Of a DNA stretch of 64,000 nucleotides, positions 42,082 through 51,348 are shown piece after piece. Numbering within the stretch: position 1 is the first letter of the stretch; every line of letters begins with the position of its first letter. Under the pieces are notes generated by a model. It made no database searches, was not told where the DNA came from, and saw only the letters and a program-made list of their open reading frames with translations. Position numbers and translations under genes: made by a program. The stretch is from Shimia sp049116215. GTDB lineage: Bacteria > Pseudomonadota > Alphaproteobacteria > Rhodobacterales > Rhodobacteraceae. The stretch spans positions 248,001 through 312,000 of the forward strand of contig NZ_JAGDZB010000001.1 of the NCBI RefSeq assembly GCF_049116215.1. The letters are read 5' to 3'.

Positions 42082-43386
42082 TCAGCTTTCACGAAAGGCC
42101 CGCACAAAATAATCGGTCAAAGGCTTGGTCAGATATTCCCACGGAGTGCGGTCACGGGTCCGGAAGAAAGCATCCACAGGCATGCCCGGTACAAGGGATG
42201 CTTCGGCAGGCAGTTTTTCCACCTCACCTTCCAACAACTCGATTTCCGCCTTGTAGAAAGAGCCACCGGTTTGTTCGTCCTGAAAGGCGTCTGCTGAGAC
42301 ATGGACCACACTGCCCTCAAGATCAGGCGTCGTGCGTTGATCAAAAGCAGAGAACTTCAGGGTAACGGTTTGGCCGGGATACACCTGATCCACATGGATG
42401 GTTGGCACTTGCACGGCAGCGATCAAGGGACGGTCTTGTGGGACGATATACAACAGCGGTTCAGCAGGTTGGATAACCGATTGAGAGGCAAAAACCTGCA
42501 AGCCGTAGACCAACCCCGCAACAGGTGCGCGGATGTCCAGGCTTTCAATTTTGGACATCAGATGGCGGCGGCGCTCTGACAGCTCAAGTTCACGATAGCG
42601 GAGGTCCCGCAGGGTGGTGATGGCTTCTTCCCGACGGGTGCTGGCGAGTGCCAGCGCCTCGATTTCAATTTCAGTAACGCGCCCTTCTGCCTGCGCCCGG
42701 CTGGCCTGCAACTCGCCCACGCGGCCAGCCAGGTTGGCCTCTTCCCGACGCAGGGCCAGAACCCGGGTGGCTTGTGCCAGGCCTTTGTCGAGCAGCGCCT
42801 GTTGATCCGCCAATTCCGCTTTGATCAGGTCCAATTGTTGTGTGAGCGCGATGTTTTGCGCGTCAATGCCAACGATCTGGCTTTGGATCTGCGCCTTGCG
42901 TTTGGCCAGCTGGTCGAGATTTTTGTTGAGCGTGTCAGCACGCGCAGCAAACAAACGGCTTTGACCGCTCATCAGGCCTGCGGCCTCTTGCGAATTTTCC
43001 GCGATCGCCACCAAAGCAGGATCAAAGATGATCTCCTGCACCTCGTCCCGTTCCGCCTCGAGCCGGCCGCGCCGTGCCATCAACTCCCAGAGCTGACCTT
43101 CGGCCACGGTGAGCTCCAAGGATAATTCGGCTTCATCAAGCTGCATCAGGATTTGGCCCGGCTCAACCCGGTCACCTTCTTCCACCTTGATCTCGGTCAC
43201 CACCCCGCCGTCGATGTGTTGCACAATCTGACGGTTGCGATCCACCTCCACACGTCCGGAGGTCACAATCGCGCCGGCGATCTCTGTGCCAACCGCCCAG
43301 GCACCAAAGCCAATGACCAGAGTGGCCAACGCCAGCCCGCCAATCCAAAGCGGCTTTCGAGCGCTCCATGTTTTCTCCGCGCTCAT
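42082..43386 (-). CDS. Type I secretion periplasmic adaptor (HlyD family)
   Basis: A 434-residue membrane fusion protein. One N-terminal membrane helix (residues 14-34, GGLALATLVIGFGAWAVG) is followed by a lipoyl-like domain with DGGVVTEIKVEEGDRVEPGQ, a long alpha-helical hairpin of coiled coils (about residues 100-265) and the beta-barrel region with RAPVAGLVYGL. It should bridge the inner-membrane ABC exporter with an outer-membrane TolC. It overlaps the ATPase gene by four bases. No TolC or RTX substrate gene lies in this window. Confidence 0.93.
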   Translation of the reverse strand: MSAEKTWSARKPLWIGGLALATLVIGFGAWAVGTEIAGAIVTSGRVEVDRNRQIVQHIDGGVVTEIKVEEGDRVEPGQILMQLDEAELSLELTVAEGQLWELMARRGRLEAERDEVQEIIFDPALVAIAENSQEAAGLMSGQSRLFAARADTLNKNLDQLAKRKAQIQSQIVGIDAQNIALTQQLDLIKAELADQQALLDKGLAQATRVLALRREEANLAGRVGELQASRAQAEGRVTEIEIEALALASTRREEAITTLRDLRYRELELSERRRHLMSKIESLDIRAPVAGLVYGLQVFASQSVIQPAEPLLYIVPQDRPLIAAVQVPTIHVDQVYPGQTVTLKFSAFDQRTTPDLEGSVVHVSADAFQDEQTGGSFYKAEIELLEGEVEKLPAEASLVPGMPVDAFFRTRDRTPWEYLTKPLTDYFVRAFRES

Positions 43387-45116
43387 TGCACACCTCCCGG
43401 CCCGATAGAATTGCGCACCTCGTTGTGGTTACGCAGCACTTCCTTGAGCACTTCGTCTTTGGGACCAAAACTGCGTTTTTGTCCCTGCTCAATCACAAGC
43501 AGCTTGTCACATTCCTGGATCGCAGCTGGACGGTGCGCCATGATCAACACGCTTTTGCCCGCTTGCTTCATGCTGCGGATCGCGGTGTTGAGCGCCATGG
43601 ATCCTTCGTTGTCGAGGTTGGAGTTTGGTTCGTCCAGCACCAGAATCACGGGATCGGAGTACATGGCACGGGCCAGACCAATGCGCTGTAACTGACCACC
43701 CGACAGGCGACCACCGTGCGCGGACACTTGGGTTTCATACCCATCCGGCAGCTTCAGGATCATTTCATGCGCGTCTGCCTTTTGTGCGGCCGCGATGATT
43801 TTGTCAGCCGGTGCATCTTTTTCAAGACGGGCGATGTTTTCGGCAATTGTCCCATCAAACAATTCGACACGCTGTGGCAAATAGCCAATGTAGCGGCCCA
43901 GGGCGGCGGGATCGTATTGCTCCAGTGAGGCACCATCGAGACGGATTTTGCCACCTGCGGGACGCCAGACGCCTGTTATGGCCTTGGCCAAAGTCGATTT
44001 ACCGGCACCGGACGAACCAATCACGCCAATGGCTTCGCCGGGGTTCACGTCAAAAGCCATCATCCGCAATGTGGCTTGTGACTCACCTGGTGGCACGATT
44101 GTAACCTGCTGCAATTGAAGTTTGGCGACAGGTGCCGGCAATTCGGTGCGCGGCGGCACCGGCGACACCGTGCCCAGAAGCTCTGCCAGGCTGTTCCAGC
44201 CTTTGCGAGCCCGTTGCACAACGGCCCATTGGTTCACCGCCAGTTCGATGGGCGCCAACGCACGGCCCAACAAGATAGAGCCTGCAATCATGGCGCCCGG
44301 CGTGATCTCGCCCTCCAGCACAAGATACGCACCGAGCCCAAGCATGGCGGATTGCAAAAACAGGCGGAAGGTTTTGATGGAGGTGGTGAAGCCACCGCCG
44401 ACATCTGCGGTGTTCATGGTCTCTTGCAGCGACATACGCCGCACGGTTTTCCAACGCTCAAAGGCGGCTTGGCGCATGCCCAGCGCAGATACCAACTCAG
44501 CCTCGGACTGCATCTGTGCTGACATGCGGTTGGCATTGTGAGTTGCGGCCAGCATGCGCTCGTTGTGGCGACGTGTGGCAAATTGATTGAAGATCGCTGC
44601 GAGAATCAGGGCGCCACCACCTACAATCGCCAGTAGGCCCAGCCAAGGATGGAACAGAGCGATGCCAAAGAAGAACAGCGGCGCCCATGGCATGTCAAAA
44701 ACCGAAGTCAGGACCGGTGAGGTCAACAGCCGCTGCACCGATTCCAAATCCTGAAGCGCGGTTTCCGAGCCCGTGGATTTGCCGACGGAGGAACGACGCA
44801 GAGAGGCATCAAAGACACGTTGATCCAACGCGTCCTGAAACCGGGCTCCGACACGTGCCATAATCCGGCCACGCGCAAAATCAATCAATCCCATGAGGCC
44901 ATAGAGAAACACGACCAGCAACGACAGCGCAAAAAGTGTTTCGCGAGAGCCACTTCCGAGCACCCGGTCATAGACCTGCAGCATATAAAGCGGTCCGGTC
45001 AGCATCAGCAGGTTCACGAAGAAACTGAACACCGCAACGGTCCAGTAAAGACCGCGGCTTTGTGCCCGGACGGAGCGGAGTTCCTGCAATCCGCGTTCTT
45101 TGGCTTGTGTGGTCAT
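43383..45116 (-). CDS. Type I secretion permease/ATPase (PrtD type)
   Basis: A 577-residue exporter half-transporter. The membrane domain (about residues 20-290) has FSFFVNLLMLTGPLYMLQVY and later hydrophobic helices. The ATPase domain has Walker A GVIGSSGAGKSTLAKAI near residue 365, signature RLSGGQLQRIGLARAM near residue 470 and Walker B VILVLDEPNSNLD. It lacks an N-terminal peptidase-like C39 domain, as in PrtD and RsaD. The ATG at 45116 is preferred over an in-frame TTG seven codons upstream. It is transcribed before the adaptor gene. The cargo is unknown. Confidence 0.94.
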   Translation of the reverse strand: MTTQAKERGLQELRSVRAQSRGLYWTVAVFSFFVNLLMLTGPLYMLQVYDRVLGSGSRETLFALSLLVVFLYGLMGLIDFARGRIMARVGARFQDALDQRVFDASLRRSSVGKSTGSETALQDLESVQRLLTSPVLTSVFDMPWAPLFFFGIALFHPWLGLLAIVGGGALILAAIFNQFATRRHNERMLAATHNANRMSAQMQSEAELVSALGMRQAAFERWKTVRRMSLQETMNTADVGGGFTTSIKTFRLFLQSAMLGLGAYLVLEGEITPGAMIAGSILLGRALAPIELAVNQWAVVQRARKGWNSLAELLGTVSPVPPRTELPAPVAKLQLQQVTIVPPGESQATLRMMAFDVNPGEAIGVIGSSGAGKSTLAKAITGVWRPAGGKIRLDGASLEQYDPAALGRYIGYLPQRVELFDGTIAENIARLEKDAPADKIIAAAQKADAHEMILKLPDGYETQVSAHGGRLSGGQLQRIGLARAMYSDPVILVLDEPNSNLDNEGSMALNTAIRSMKQAGKSVLIMAHRPAAIQECDKLLVIEQGQKRSFGPKDEVLKEVLRNHNEVRNSIGPGGVQ

Positions 45117-45321
45117 CAAACGGTCCCTGTATCCCAAGCGCCTCTGTTTGGAAGGAAAGCCCGGTGTATTCTACCTGATTGAACCTCAGGTTTATGTTCC
45201 CAAACTGCCACAACATGTGACGAACATCACTATGACATTGGGGTAAGTAATCGATTAAACTAAATGGAGGAGAGTTGTCGCGAAATGAAAAACGTGTGGT
45301 CGCCTTTTGAAACTGGTTTCT

Positions 45322-46077
45322 ATGAAAATATTGCGCTCCATTGTACTGACCTTCTGCGTCAGCACAACTCTCACGGCATGTGCCAAGACAGATGTCCCTC
45401 CGAGCGGGATACACGATCCGAATGAGGCCGCCAACCGCCGCATTCACACCTTCAATAAAAAGGTGGATACGATCCTGCTCTCGCCCGCCTCTAACGGCTA
45501 TGGCACGATTATTCCCCGCCCCGTGCGCACAGGTGTCTCCAACTTTGCGGACAACCTTTCCCTGCCCAATGATGTGATTAACAACACGCTCCAAGGCAAC
45601 GTGCCGCAAGCCGCGTCCTCCCTTTTCCGGTTTGTGTTGAACTCCACCTTTGGGGTGGGCGGCCTGTTTGATCCTGCCACGGCGGCGGGCATGGAGCGCC
45701 ATGACACCGATTTTGGCGAAACACTGCACACCTGGGGCGTAGGCGAAGGAGCCTACACGGAAATGCCGTTCTTTGGCCCTTCCACTACGCGAGACACATA
45801 TGGCTTCGCGGTAGACGTGTTCCTTGATCCCTTCTTTGTCATAACCGGAGACGCCCCCCGGTACATCGGCGGCGTGGCGTACGTCGTAAACAAGATGGGG
45901 GAGCGGTACGACTATGACGCTACGGTGGATTCGATTCTGTACGACAGCGCGGATAGTTATGCCCAGGCCCGCATTCTTTACCTACAAAACCGCCGCTTCC
46001 GCCTTGGAACGCAGGGCGAAGAGACCTATGTCGATCCAGAGTTCGACCCGTACGAGGATCCCTATGCTGATTTCTAA
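45322..46077 (+). CDS. mlaA: MlaA family lipoprotein
   Basis: A 251-residue outer-membrane lipoprotein that removes mislocalised phospholipids from the outer leaflet (Mla pathway). The signal peptide MKILRSIVLTFCVSTTLTAC ends in a lipobox with cysteine 20. The MlaA core shows NRRIHTFNKKVD, NLSLPNDVINNTLQGN, FVLNSTFGVGGLFDPA and EMPFFGPSTTRDTYG. No strong ribosome site precedes the ATG at 45322; a purine-rich GGAGGAG lies 50 bases upstream at a small out-of-frame ORF (45285-45425). The mlaC-like gene overlaps its 3' end by 14 bases. Confidence 0.93.
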   Translation: MKILRSIVLTFCVSTTLTACAKTDVPPSGIHDPNEAANRRIHTFNKKVDTILLSPASNGYGTIIPRPVRTGVSNFADNLSLPNDVINNTLQGNVPQAASSLFRFVLNSTFGVGGLFDPATAAGMERHDTDFGETLHTWGVGEGAYTEMPFFGPSTTRDTYGFAVDVFLDPFFVITGDAPRYIGGVAYVVNKMGERYDYDATVDSILYDSADSYAQARILYLQNRRFRLGTQGEETYVDPEFDPYEDPYADF

Positions 46078-46672
46078 GCTCACACGACGCAATTTCGTCA
46101 CCCTATCTGCTGCTGCTGGCGCAGTGGCAGCTTTGCCCTCCACCGTCTTCGCTTTGAACGATGCGGAAGCCAAAGCGCTGATCGACAAAGCAGTTGCCGA
46201 CATCAACAAAGTGATTTCATCCGGCAAATCGCTGGACCGGATGATCAAGGATTTTGAGAAGATCTTTGTGAAATACGGCGACGTGAGCATCATTGCGCGC
46301 TCCGCACTTGGTCCCGATGCGCGCGGCTTGAGCAAAAGCCAGCTGAACAGCTACACCAAGGCGTTTCAGGGCTATATCTCCCGCAAATACGGCAAGCGTT
46401 TCAATGAGTTTGTTGGCGGCAAGGTTGAAGTGACCGGTGGACGGCAAGTGAAAAGCTTCTATGAGGTCAACGCCAAAGTGACCCTGCGCGGCCAGAAACC
46501 CTTCAAAGTGGCCTTTCTGGTGTCCGACAAATCCGGCAAGGATAAATTCTTTGACCTGATCATCGAGGGCATCAGCTTGCGCCTGTCTGAGAAGGCCGAA
46601 ATTGGTGCAATGCTGGATCGCCGCAAAGGCGACATCAACGGGCTGATTCAAGACCTGAAAAAAGCCGGCTAA
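46064..46672 (+). CDS. MlaC/Ttg2D family protein with Tat-type signal
   Basis: A 202-residue protein of the MlaC family, the periplasmic carrier that shuttles phospholipid between MlaA at the outer membrane and an inner-membrane MCE complex. The N-terminus LTRRNFVTLSAAAGAVAALP is a twin-arginine signal (T-R-R-x-F-V plus a hydrophobic stretch and a cleavage site near STVFA), so it is exported folded. The family core includes RSALGPDARGLSKSQLNSYT and KRFNEFVGGKVEVTGG. The ATG at 46064 lies inside the end of mlaA, so translation is coupled. No mlaF, mlaE or mlaD gene is nearby. Confidence 0.9.
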   Translation: MLISKLTRRNFVTLSAAAGAVAALPSTVFALNDAEAKALIDKAVADINKVISSGKSLDRMIKDFEKIFVKYGDVSIIARSALGPDARGLSKSQLNSYTKAFQGYISRKYGKRFNEFVGGKVEVTGGRQVKSFYEVNAKVTLRGQKPFKVAFLVSDKSGKDKFFDLIIEGISLRLSEKAEIGAMLDRRKGDINGLIQDLKKAG

Positions 46673-46704
46673 GCCGACTCACCGGCACAATTCGGCAGGC
46701 CGGA

Positions 46705-48882
46705 TCAATTCCGGCCGCCAAAGATGTCGCGCAGGATACCGTTCACAACCCCATCAATCCCCTGATTTTTGCGCGGTCGCGCGGGCTGTTTTGGGGCATT
46801 TTGCGGCTTGGGCGTGAACGCAGGCAGTGGTGTGGGCGCCATACCTTCATGAACACGTACCATGGCTTCGCGCCAGATTTCAGCTGGCAACCCGCCACCT
46901 GTTACGCCGGTCAGCGGGGTGTTGTCGTCATAGCCCATCCAAACACCAGCGACATATTCATTGGTAAAGCCAATGAACCAGGCATCGCGCGCCGCCTGTG
47001 TGGTGCCGGTTTTGCCCGCCACCTGCCAGCCGTCCATCTTGGCGCGCCCGCCAGTGCCTTCGCTGACCACTTTCTCCATCATCCAGATCAGCTCACGTGC
47101 GGCCGCGTCAGAGATCACGCGCTCGCCAATGCCGCCACCGGTGCCCATGAGCGCATTGTCCTCCCCTAAGAGGCGCAGTTCAACCAAACCGTATGGCGTC
47201 ACCGAGGAGCCGCCATTGAGAATGCCCGCATAGGCGCCCGTCATTTCCAACAGGCTGCTCTCAGAGGCGCCGAGGGCCAAAGCTGGGCCAGCGGCAAGAT
47301 CATTTTCGATGCCAAACATGCTGGCAACGGTACGTACGTTTTCACGGCCAGCCTTCTCAGAGACCTTTACAGCCGGGATATTCAAAGAATTCATGAGGGC
47401 AAACGTCAGGGAGACATTGCCGTAGTGTTTGCCAGTGTAATTTTTGGGGCACCATTGGCCGGACCCAGCGATGTTGAGGCAGTACGGTTCGTCCAACACC
47501 TTGTCATCATAATGTCCGCCGCGTTCCAGCGCAGTGGCATAGACAAAGGGTTTAAAGGCGCTGCCGGTTTGGCGTTTGGCCTGCGTGGCACGGTTGAAAG
47601 CACCGGACACTTTGGTCTGACGACCTCCGACCATGGCACGCACGGCGCCGTCAGCAGACATGACCACAATGGCCGCCTGCGCTTTGGAGCCTTCGCGCAC
47701 CTTGTTTTCAAACACCCATCTCAAGCCATCTTCCGCAGCCTTCTGGATACGTGGATCCATGGTGGTTTTTAGGATCACGTCTTCTGTGGTGTTGCGGGTG
47801 AAGAATTCCGGGCCGGAGGACATCACCCAATCGGCAAAATATCCACCGGCATTGGCTTTGGCCGCAGCAGACAAGGTTGCAGGCTTGGTCTGATAGTATT
47901 TGGTGTCTTTGTCGGACAGATAGCCTTGCTCGTTCATCAACCGCAGGATTGTGGCTGCGCGATCCTGAGACCGTTTCAAGTTGGCTGTGGGCGCCAGGGA
48001 GGACGGCGCGGTCAAAAGACCGGCAATCATGGCGCCTTCAGCTGGCGTCAGGTTTGCAGCAGGCTTACCAAAATAACGCTGAGACGCGGCCTCGGCGCCA
48101 TAAGCGCCGCCGCCCATATAGGCGCGGTTGAGGTAAACCGAGAGGATTTCATCCTTGGTGTATTTGACCTCCATCGCCATGGCGTAGACAGCTTCTTTGA
48201 CCTTACGGCCGAGAGAGCCACGACGGCAGTCGCGCACGTAGTCCGCTTCGCTCTCCCAGGCGCTGGCGTCATATTCCACGCCGAGACACAGGAGTTTTGC
48301 TGTCTGCTGCGTTAAGGTGGAGCCGCCGTGACCGGACAATGGTCCTCGACCTTCGCTGAGGTTGATGCGCACGGCGCTCGCAACCCCGCGCGGGCTGACG
48401 CCGAAGTGACGGTAGAAGCGTTTGTCCTCGGTGGCGATGACCGCGTTTTTGAGGTGTTTGGACACGGTATCAGCCGTGACCACACCGCCAAACTGATCCC
48501 CGCGCCAAGCAAAGACCTTGTCCTCACGATCCAGCAAGGTGACCGACCCACGCGCGCGGCCGTCCAACAGTTCGTCCACCTCAGGCAGGGTTGCGTAGAC
48601 GTAAGTCACAGCAAGACCAACCATAATGCCAACGACAACGGAGGTGCGCCAGACAATGGTCCAGATCAGACGCAGGATCCAGCGGATGATATTGCTGAAG
48701 AACCGGACAATTGGATTGCGTGACTGTTTGCGGGGGCGCTTGGGCGCGGATTTACGACGTAGAGGACGCTTGGGGGCAGGCTTGGCTTTGGATTTGGTCG
48801 GCTTGCGCGCAGGCTTGCTGGCTTTGCGCGTGTAGCGCTTGTCCGCCACCAAAGGTGGTTTCCGACGTCTTGAATCACTCAT
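46705..48882 (-). CDS. Class A penicillin-binding protein (PBP1a-type)
   Basis: A 725-residue bifunctional peptidoglycan synthase. A very basic cytosolic tail (residues 1-55) precedes one membrane helix (about 62-98). The glycosyltransferase domain contains VIATEDKRFYRHFGVSPRGV with the catalytic glutamate and GGSTLTQQTAKLL. The transpeptidase has SxxK as QTGSAFKPFVYA, SxN as NSLNIPAVKV and KTG as VAGKTGTTQAARDAW. A proline-rich tail ends the protein. Length is shorter than E. coli PBP1a (850). It converges with the mlaC-like gene. Confidence 0.95.
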   Translation of the reverse strand: MSDSRRRKPPLVADKRYTRKASKPARKPTKSKAKPAPKRPLRRKSAPKRPRKQSRNPIVRFFSNIIRWILRLIWTIVWRTSVVVGIMVGLAVTYVYATLPEVDELLDGRARGSVTLLDREDKVFAWRGDQFGGVVTADTVSKHLKNAVIATEDKRFYRHFGVSPRGVASAVRINLSEGRGPLSGHGGSTLTQQTAKLLCLGVEYDASAWESEADYVRDCRRGSLGRKVKEAVYAMAMEVKYTKDEILSVYLNRAYMGGGAYGAEAASQRYFGKPAANLTPAEGAMIAGLLTAPSSLAPTANLKRSQDRAATILRLMNEQGYLSDKDTKYYQTKPATLSAAAKANAGGYFADWVMSSGPEFFTRNTTEDVILKTTMDPRIQKAAEDGLRWVFENKVREGSKAQAAIVVMSADGAVRAMVGGRQTKVSGAFNRATQAKRQTGSAFKPFVYATALERGGHYDDKVLDEPYCLNIAGSGQWCPKNYTGKHYGNVSLTFALMNSLNIPAVKVSEKAGRENVRTVASMFGIENDLAAGPALALGASESSLLEMTGAYAGILNGGSSVTPYGLVELRLLGEDNALMGTGGGIGERVISDAAARELIWMMEKVVSEGTGGRAKMDGWQVAGKTGTTQAARDAWFIGFTNEYVAGVWMGYDDNTPLTGVTGGGLPAEIWREAMVRVHEGMAPTPLPAFTPKPQNAPKQPARPRKNQGIDGVVNGILRDIFGGRN

Positions 48883-49104
48883 GCTCTGCCCACTGCCCGG
48901 GATGTTGTTTTACGCATTTTAGCGTGTGTGACCGCCGATGTAGACCCACCGAATGGGGCAAAGCCGTTCTTTCACCGCCTATTTTTCCAGCAAACCACCT
49001 GTCTTGCTTATTTTTTCAGCTATCAAACTAAATTTTTGCCCAAAAACCAGCCTCAGACCTTCGTTTTTTGGGAGCTGCTGCGCTTTTCTGCAGGTGCAAA
49101 ATTC

Positions 49105-49120
49105 GCGGGGCACTCCCCGC
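49105..49120 (+). repeat. Leader hairpin upstream of glnK
   Basis: GCGGGG pairs with CCCCGC across a four-base loop, 22 bases before the glnK start codon and just before its ribosome site. It could influence translation. No T-run follows, so it is not a terminator. Confidence 0.45.
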
Positions 49121-49141
49121 TACCGCCAAAAGGGGAACAAG

Positions 49142-49480
49142 GTGAAACTGATTATCGCAACGATCAAACCGTTCAAGCTGGAGGAGGTCCGCGAGGCGCT
49201 GACCGAGATCGGCGTGCGCGGCATGATGGTCACTGAAATTAAGGGCTTCGGCTCGCAATCCGGCCACACAGAAATCTACCGCGGTGCCGAATACGCGGTG
49301 AACTTTGTGCCCAAGGTCAAGCTCGAACTCGTGGTTGCCGCCAACATGGCCGACCAGGTGGTCGAAACCATCACCAACACCGCTCAGACCGGCAAGATCG
49401 GTGACGGCAAAATCTTCGTACTGGACGTGCAGCAAGCCATTCGCGTGCGCACCGGCGAAACGGATGCAGACGCCATCTAA
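49142..49480 (+). CDS. glnK: P-II nitrogen regulatory protein
   Basis: A 112-residue P-II signal protein, exact family length. It starts with a GTG at 49142 after AGGGGAACAAG (VKLIIATIKPFKLEEVREAL). The T-loop with the uridylylated tyrosine 51 is present as IYRGAEYAVNFVPKVKL, and the C-terminal signature TGKIGDGKIFVLDV is intact. With amtB 25 bases downstream it is the GlnK-type paralog, which blocks the ammonium channel when nitrogen is plentiful. A sigma-54 promoter was sought but not clearly seen. Confidence 0.95.
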   Translation: MKLIIATIKPFKLEEVREALTEIGVRGMMVTEIKGFGSQSGHTEIYRGAEYAVNFVPKVKLELVVAANMADQVVETITNTAQTGKIGDGKIFVLDVQQAIRVRTGETDADAI

Positions 49481-49505
49481 GGCGCCGCAAGGAAGGAATA
49501 CACTG

Positions 49506-50843
49506 ATGAATACCCTCGCAAAACTGGCCCTGCCCGCCGCGCTGATCGCGCTGCCGAGCCTTGGCCTGGCCGAAGAAGGTCCGGTGCCAGGCGTAAATGC
49601 CTCCACCGACACTGTCTTCATTCTCAACTCACTGCTGTTCCTTGTGGGTGGCTTCCTCGTGTTCTGGATGGCGGCGGGTTTCGCCATGCTGGAAGCGGGT
49701 CTCGTACGCTCCAAAAACGTGACCATGCAACTGATCAAGAACATCTCTTTGTTCTCGCTGGCCGCGATCTTCTACTACCTGATCGGCTACAACCTGATGT
49801 ACCCGCTGGGCACATGGTCTGTGGATGGCATCCTGTCCGGCGTCTGGGGCCCCGGCGTTCTTGAAGCGGTAGGTGTGACCTCTGATGCGGCGGATGACTA
49901 TTCCTACGCCTCCACCGGTTCCGACTTCTTCTTCCAGCTGATGTTCTGTGCCACCACCGCGTCCATCGTGTCCGGTACTCTGGCGGAGCGTATCAAGCTG
50001 TGGCCGTTCCTGATCTTCACGATCGTTCTGACTGCCGTGATCTATCCACTGCAGGCTTCGTGGAAATGGGGCGGTGGTTTCTTGGATGCAGCTGGCTTCC
50101 TGGACTTCGCTGGTTCGACCGTTGTGCACTCTGTGGGTGGCTGGGCTGCTCTGACCGGTGCCATCATCCTCGGCCCACGTATCGGCAAGTACAACAAAGA
50201 AGGTCGTACCGTGCCAATCCCAGGTTCCAACCTGACCCTCGCCACTCTGGGTACATTCATCCTGTGGCTCGGCTGGTTCGGCTTCAATGGCGGCTCCCAG
50301 CTGGCGATGGGCACCGTGGGTGACGTGGCAGACGTATCCCGCATCTTTGCCAATACCAACACTGCGGCAGCAGGCGGCGCCATCGCGGCTCTGATCCTCA
50401 CCCAGATCCTGTACAAAAAGCCTGACTTAACTATGGTTCTGAACGGCGCACTGGCGGGCCTCGTGTCCATCACCGCAGAGCCGCTGACCCCATCCCTGGG
50501 TGCAGCCACTCTGATTGGTGCAGTTGGCGGTGTGATTGTGGTCTTCGCGGTTCCATTCCTGGACAAGCTGAAAATCGACGACGTGGTTGGTGCCATCCCA
50601 GTACACCTGATCGCCGGTATCTGGGGCACAATTGCGGTTGTCTTCACAAACGGTGACGCGTCCCTCGGCACCCAGCTCTACGCCATCGTTGTGGTCGGCC
50701 TGTTCACTGTGATCGTCTCCGGCATCGTCTGGTTCATCCTGAAAGCCACCATGGGTCTGCGGGTTGACGAAGAGACCGAGATCAACGGTCTGGACATGGC
50801 GGAGCTGGGCATGGAAGCCTACCCAGAGTTCTCCAAAGGCTAA
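49506..50843 (+). CDS. amtB: Ammonium transporter
   Basis: A 445-residue Amt channel with a cleavable signal peptide (residues 1-22, ALPSLGLA) and 11 predicted membrane helices. The pore histidine pair is present in STVVHSVGGWAALTGAI and in IPVHLIAGIWGT; the aspartate or asparagine-rich family start and GAMLEAGL-like AMLEAGLVRSKN are also seen. The ATG at 49506 follows AAGGAAGGAATAC. It forms the usual glnK-amtB pair under nitrogen control. A strong terminator follows. Confidence 0.96.
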   Translation: MNTLAKLALPAALIALPSLGLAEEGPVPGVNASTDTVFILNSLLFLVGGFLVFWMAAGFAMLEAGLVRSKNVTMQLIKNISLFSLAAIFYYLIGYNLMYPLGTWSVDGILSGVWGPGVLEAVGVTSDAADDYSYASTGSDFFFQLMFCATTASIVSGTLAERIKLWPFLIFTIVLTAVIYPLQASWKWGGGFLDAAGFLDFAGSTVVHSVGGWAALTGAIILGPRIGKYNKEGRTVPIPGSNLTLATLGTFILWLGWFGFNGGSQLAMGTVGDVADVSRIFANTNTAAAGGAIAALILTQILYKKPDLTMVLNGALAGLVSITAEPLTPSLGAATLIGAVGGVIVVFAVPFLDKLKIDDVVGAIPVHLIAGIWGTIAVVFTNGDASLGTQLYAIVVVGLFTVIVSGIVWFILKATMGLRVDEETEINGLDMAELGMEAYPEFSKG

Positions 50844-50870
50844 ACACCCCCAAGAGACACAATAATTTGA

Positions 50871-50900
50871 CCCGGGCCGTAGCGGCCCGGGTTTCTTTTT
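50871..50900 (+). terminator. Intrinsic terminator of glnK-amtB
   Basis: CCCGGGCCG pairs with CGGCCCGGG across TAG and is followed by TTTCTTTTT on the plus strand, 28 bases beyond amtB. Confidence 0.93.
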
Positions 50901-50948
50901 GCCGAATGGAGACGCGACAGGCTGAATGCGGGCTGCTACCCTCACGAC

Positions 50949-51299
50949 ATGCGATATTTTGTTTTACTGATAGTTGTTGCCGCCCAGACGGCGTTGGCCG
51001 ATCCGGCTCAGGTCACCGATGTAAAAGCCACGCAAAGCGATGCAGGCTGGCGCTTTGATGTCACCCTTGAACATCCGGACACAGGCTGGGACCACTATGC
51101 GGATGGCTGGCGTATAGAAACCGAGGATGGCCAGGTTATGGGCACCCGTATTCTGGCGCATCCGCATGTGAACGAACAGCCGTTCACGCGCAGCCTGTCC
51201 CACGTTTGGATTCCACCTGAGATCACCACGATCTATGTGCGAGCTAAATGCAACCAAGATGGTTGGGGAGAAGAGACCGTTGAAGTGCCTTTGAAATAA
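50949..51299 (+). CDS. Conserved secreted hypothetical protein
   Basis: A 116-residue protein with a signal peptide (residues 1-18, LLIVVAAQTALA). The mature part is beta-rich, with WRFDVTLEHPDTGWDHYADG and WRIETEDGQVMGTRILAHPH, and a C-terminal strand ending in WGEETVEVPL. One cysteine lies near the end. The pattern is common in Rhodobacteraceae but I know of no assigned function. It stands between the glnK-amtB terminator and its own terminator, so it is monocistronic. Confidence 0.8.
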   Translation: MRYFVLLIVVAAQTALADPAQVTDVKATQSDAGWRFDVTLEHPDTGWDHYADGWRIETEDGQVMGTRILAHPHVNEQPFTRSLSHVWIPPEITTIYVRAKCNQDGWGEETVEVPLK

Positions 51300-51300
51300 C

Positions 51301-51326
51301 GAAGGCGCCAGATGGCGCCTTCTTCC
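51301..51326 (+). terminator. Intrinsic terminator hairpin after the secreted protein gene
   Basis: GAAGGCGCC pairs with GGCGCCTTC across a four-base loop, followed by a short TTCC. The stem lies next to the DUF1150 gene end and may serve both strands. Confidence 0.6.
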
Positions 51327-51348
51327 GAATTGGAGTGTCTCAGCGTTC

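Noticed and set aside
48883..49104. Sigma-54 promoter or NtrC sites for glnK-amtB
   Set aside because: No TGGCAC-N5-TTGC match, and the GGTGCA half-site has no properly spaced partner.
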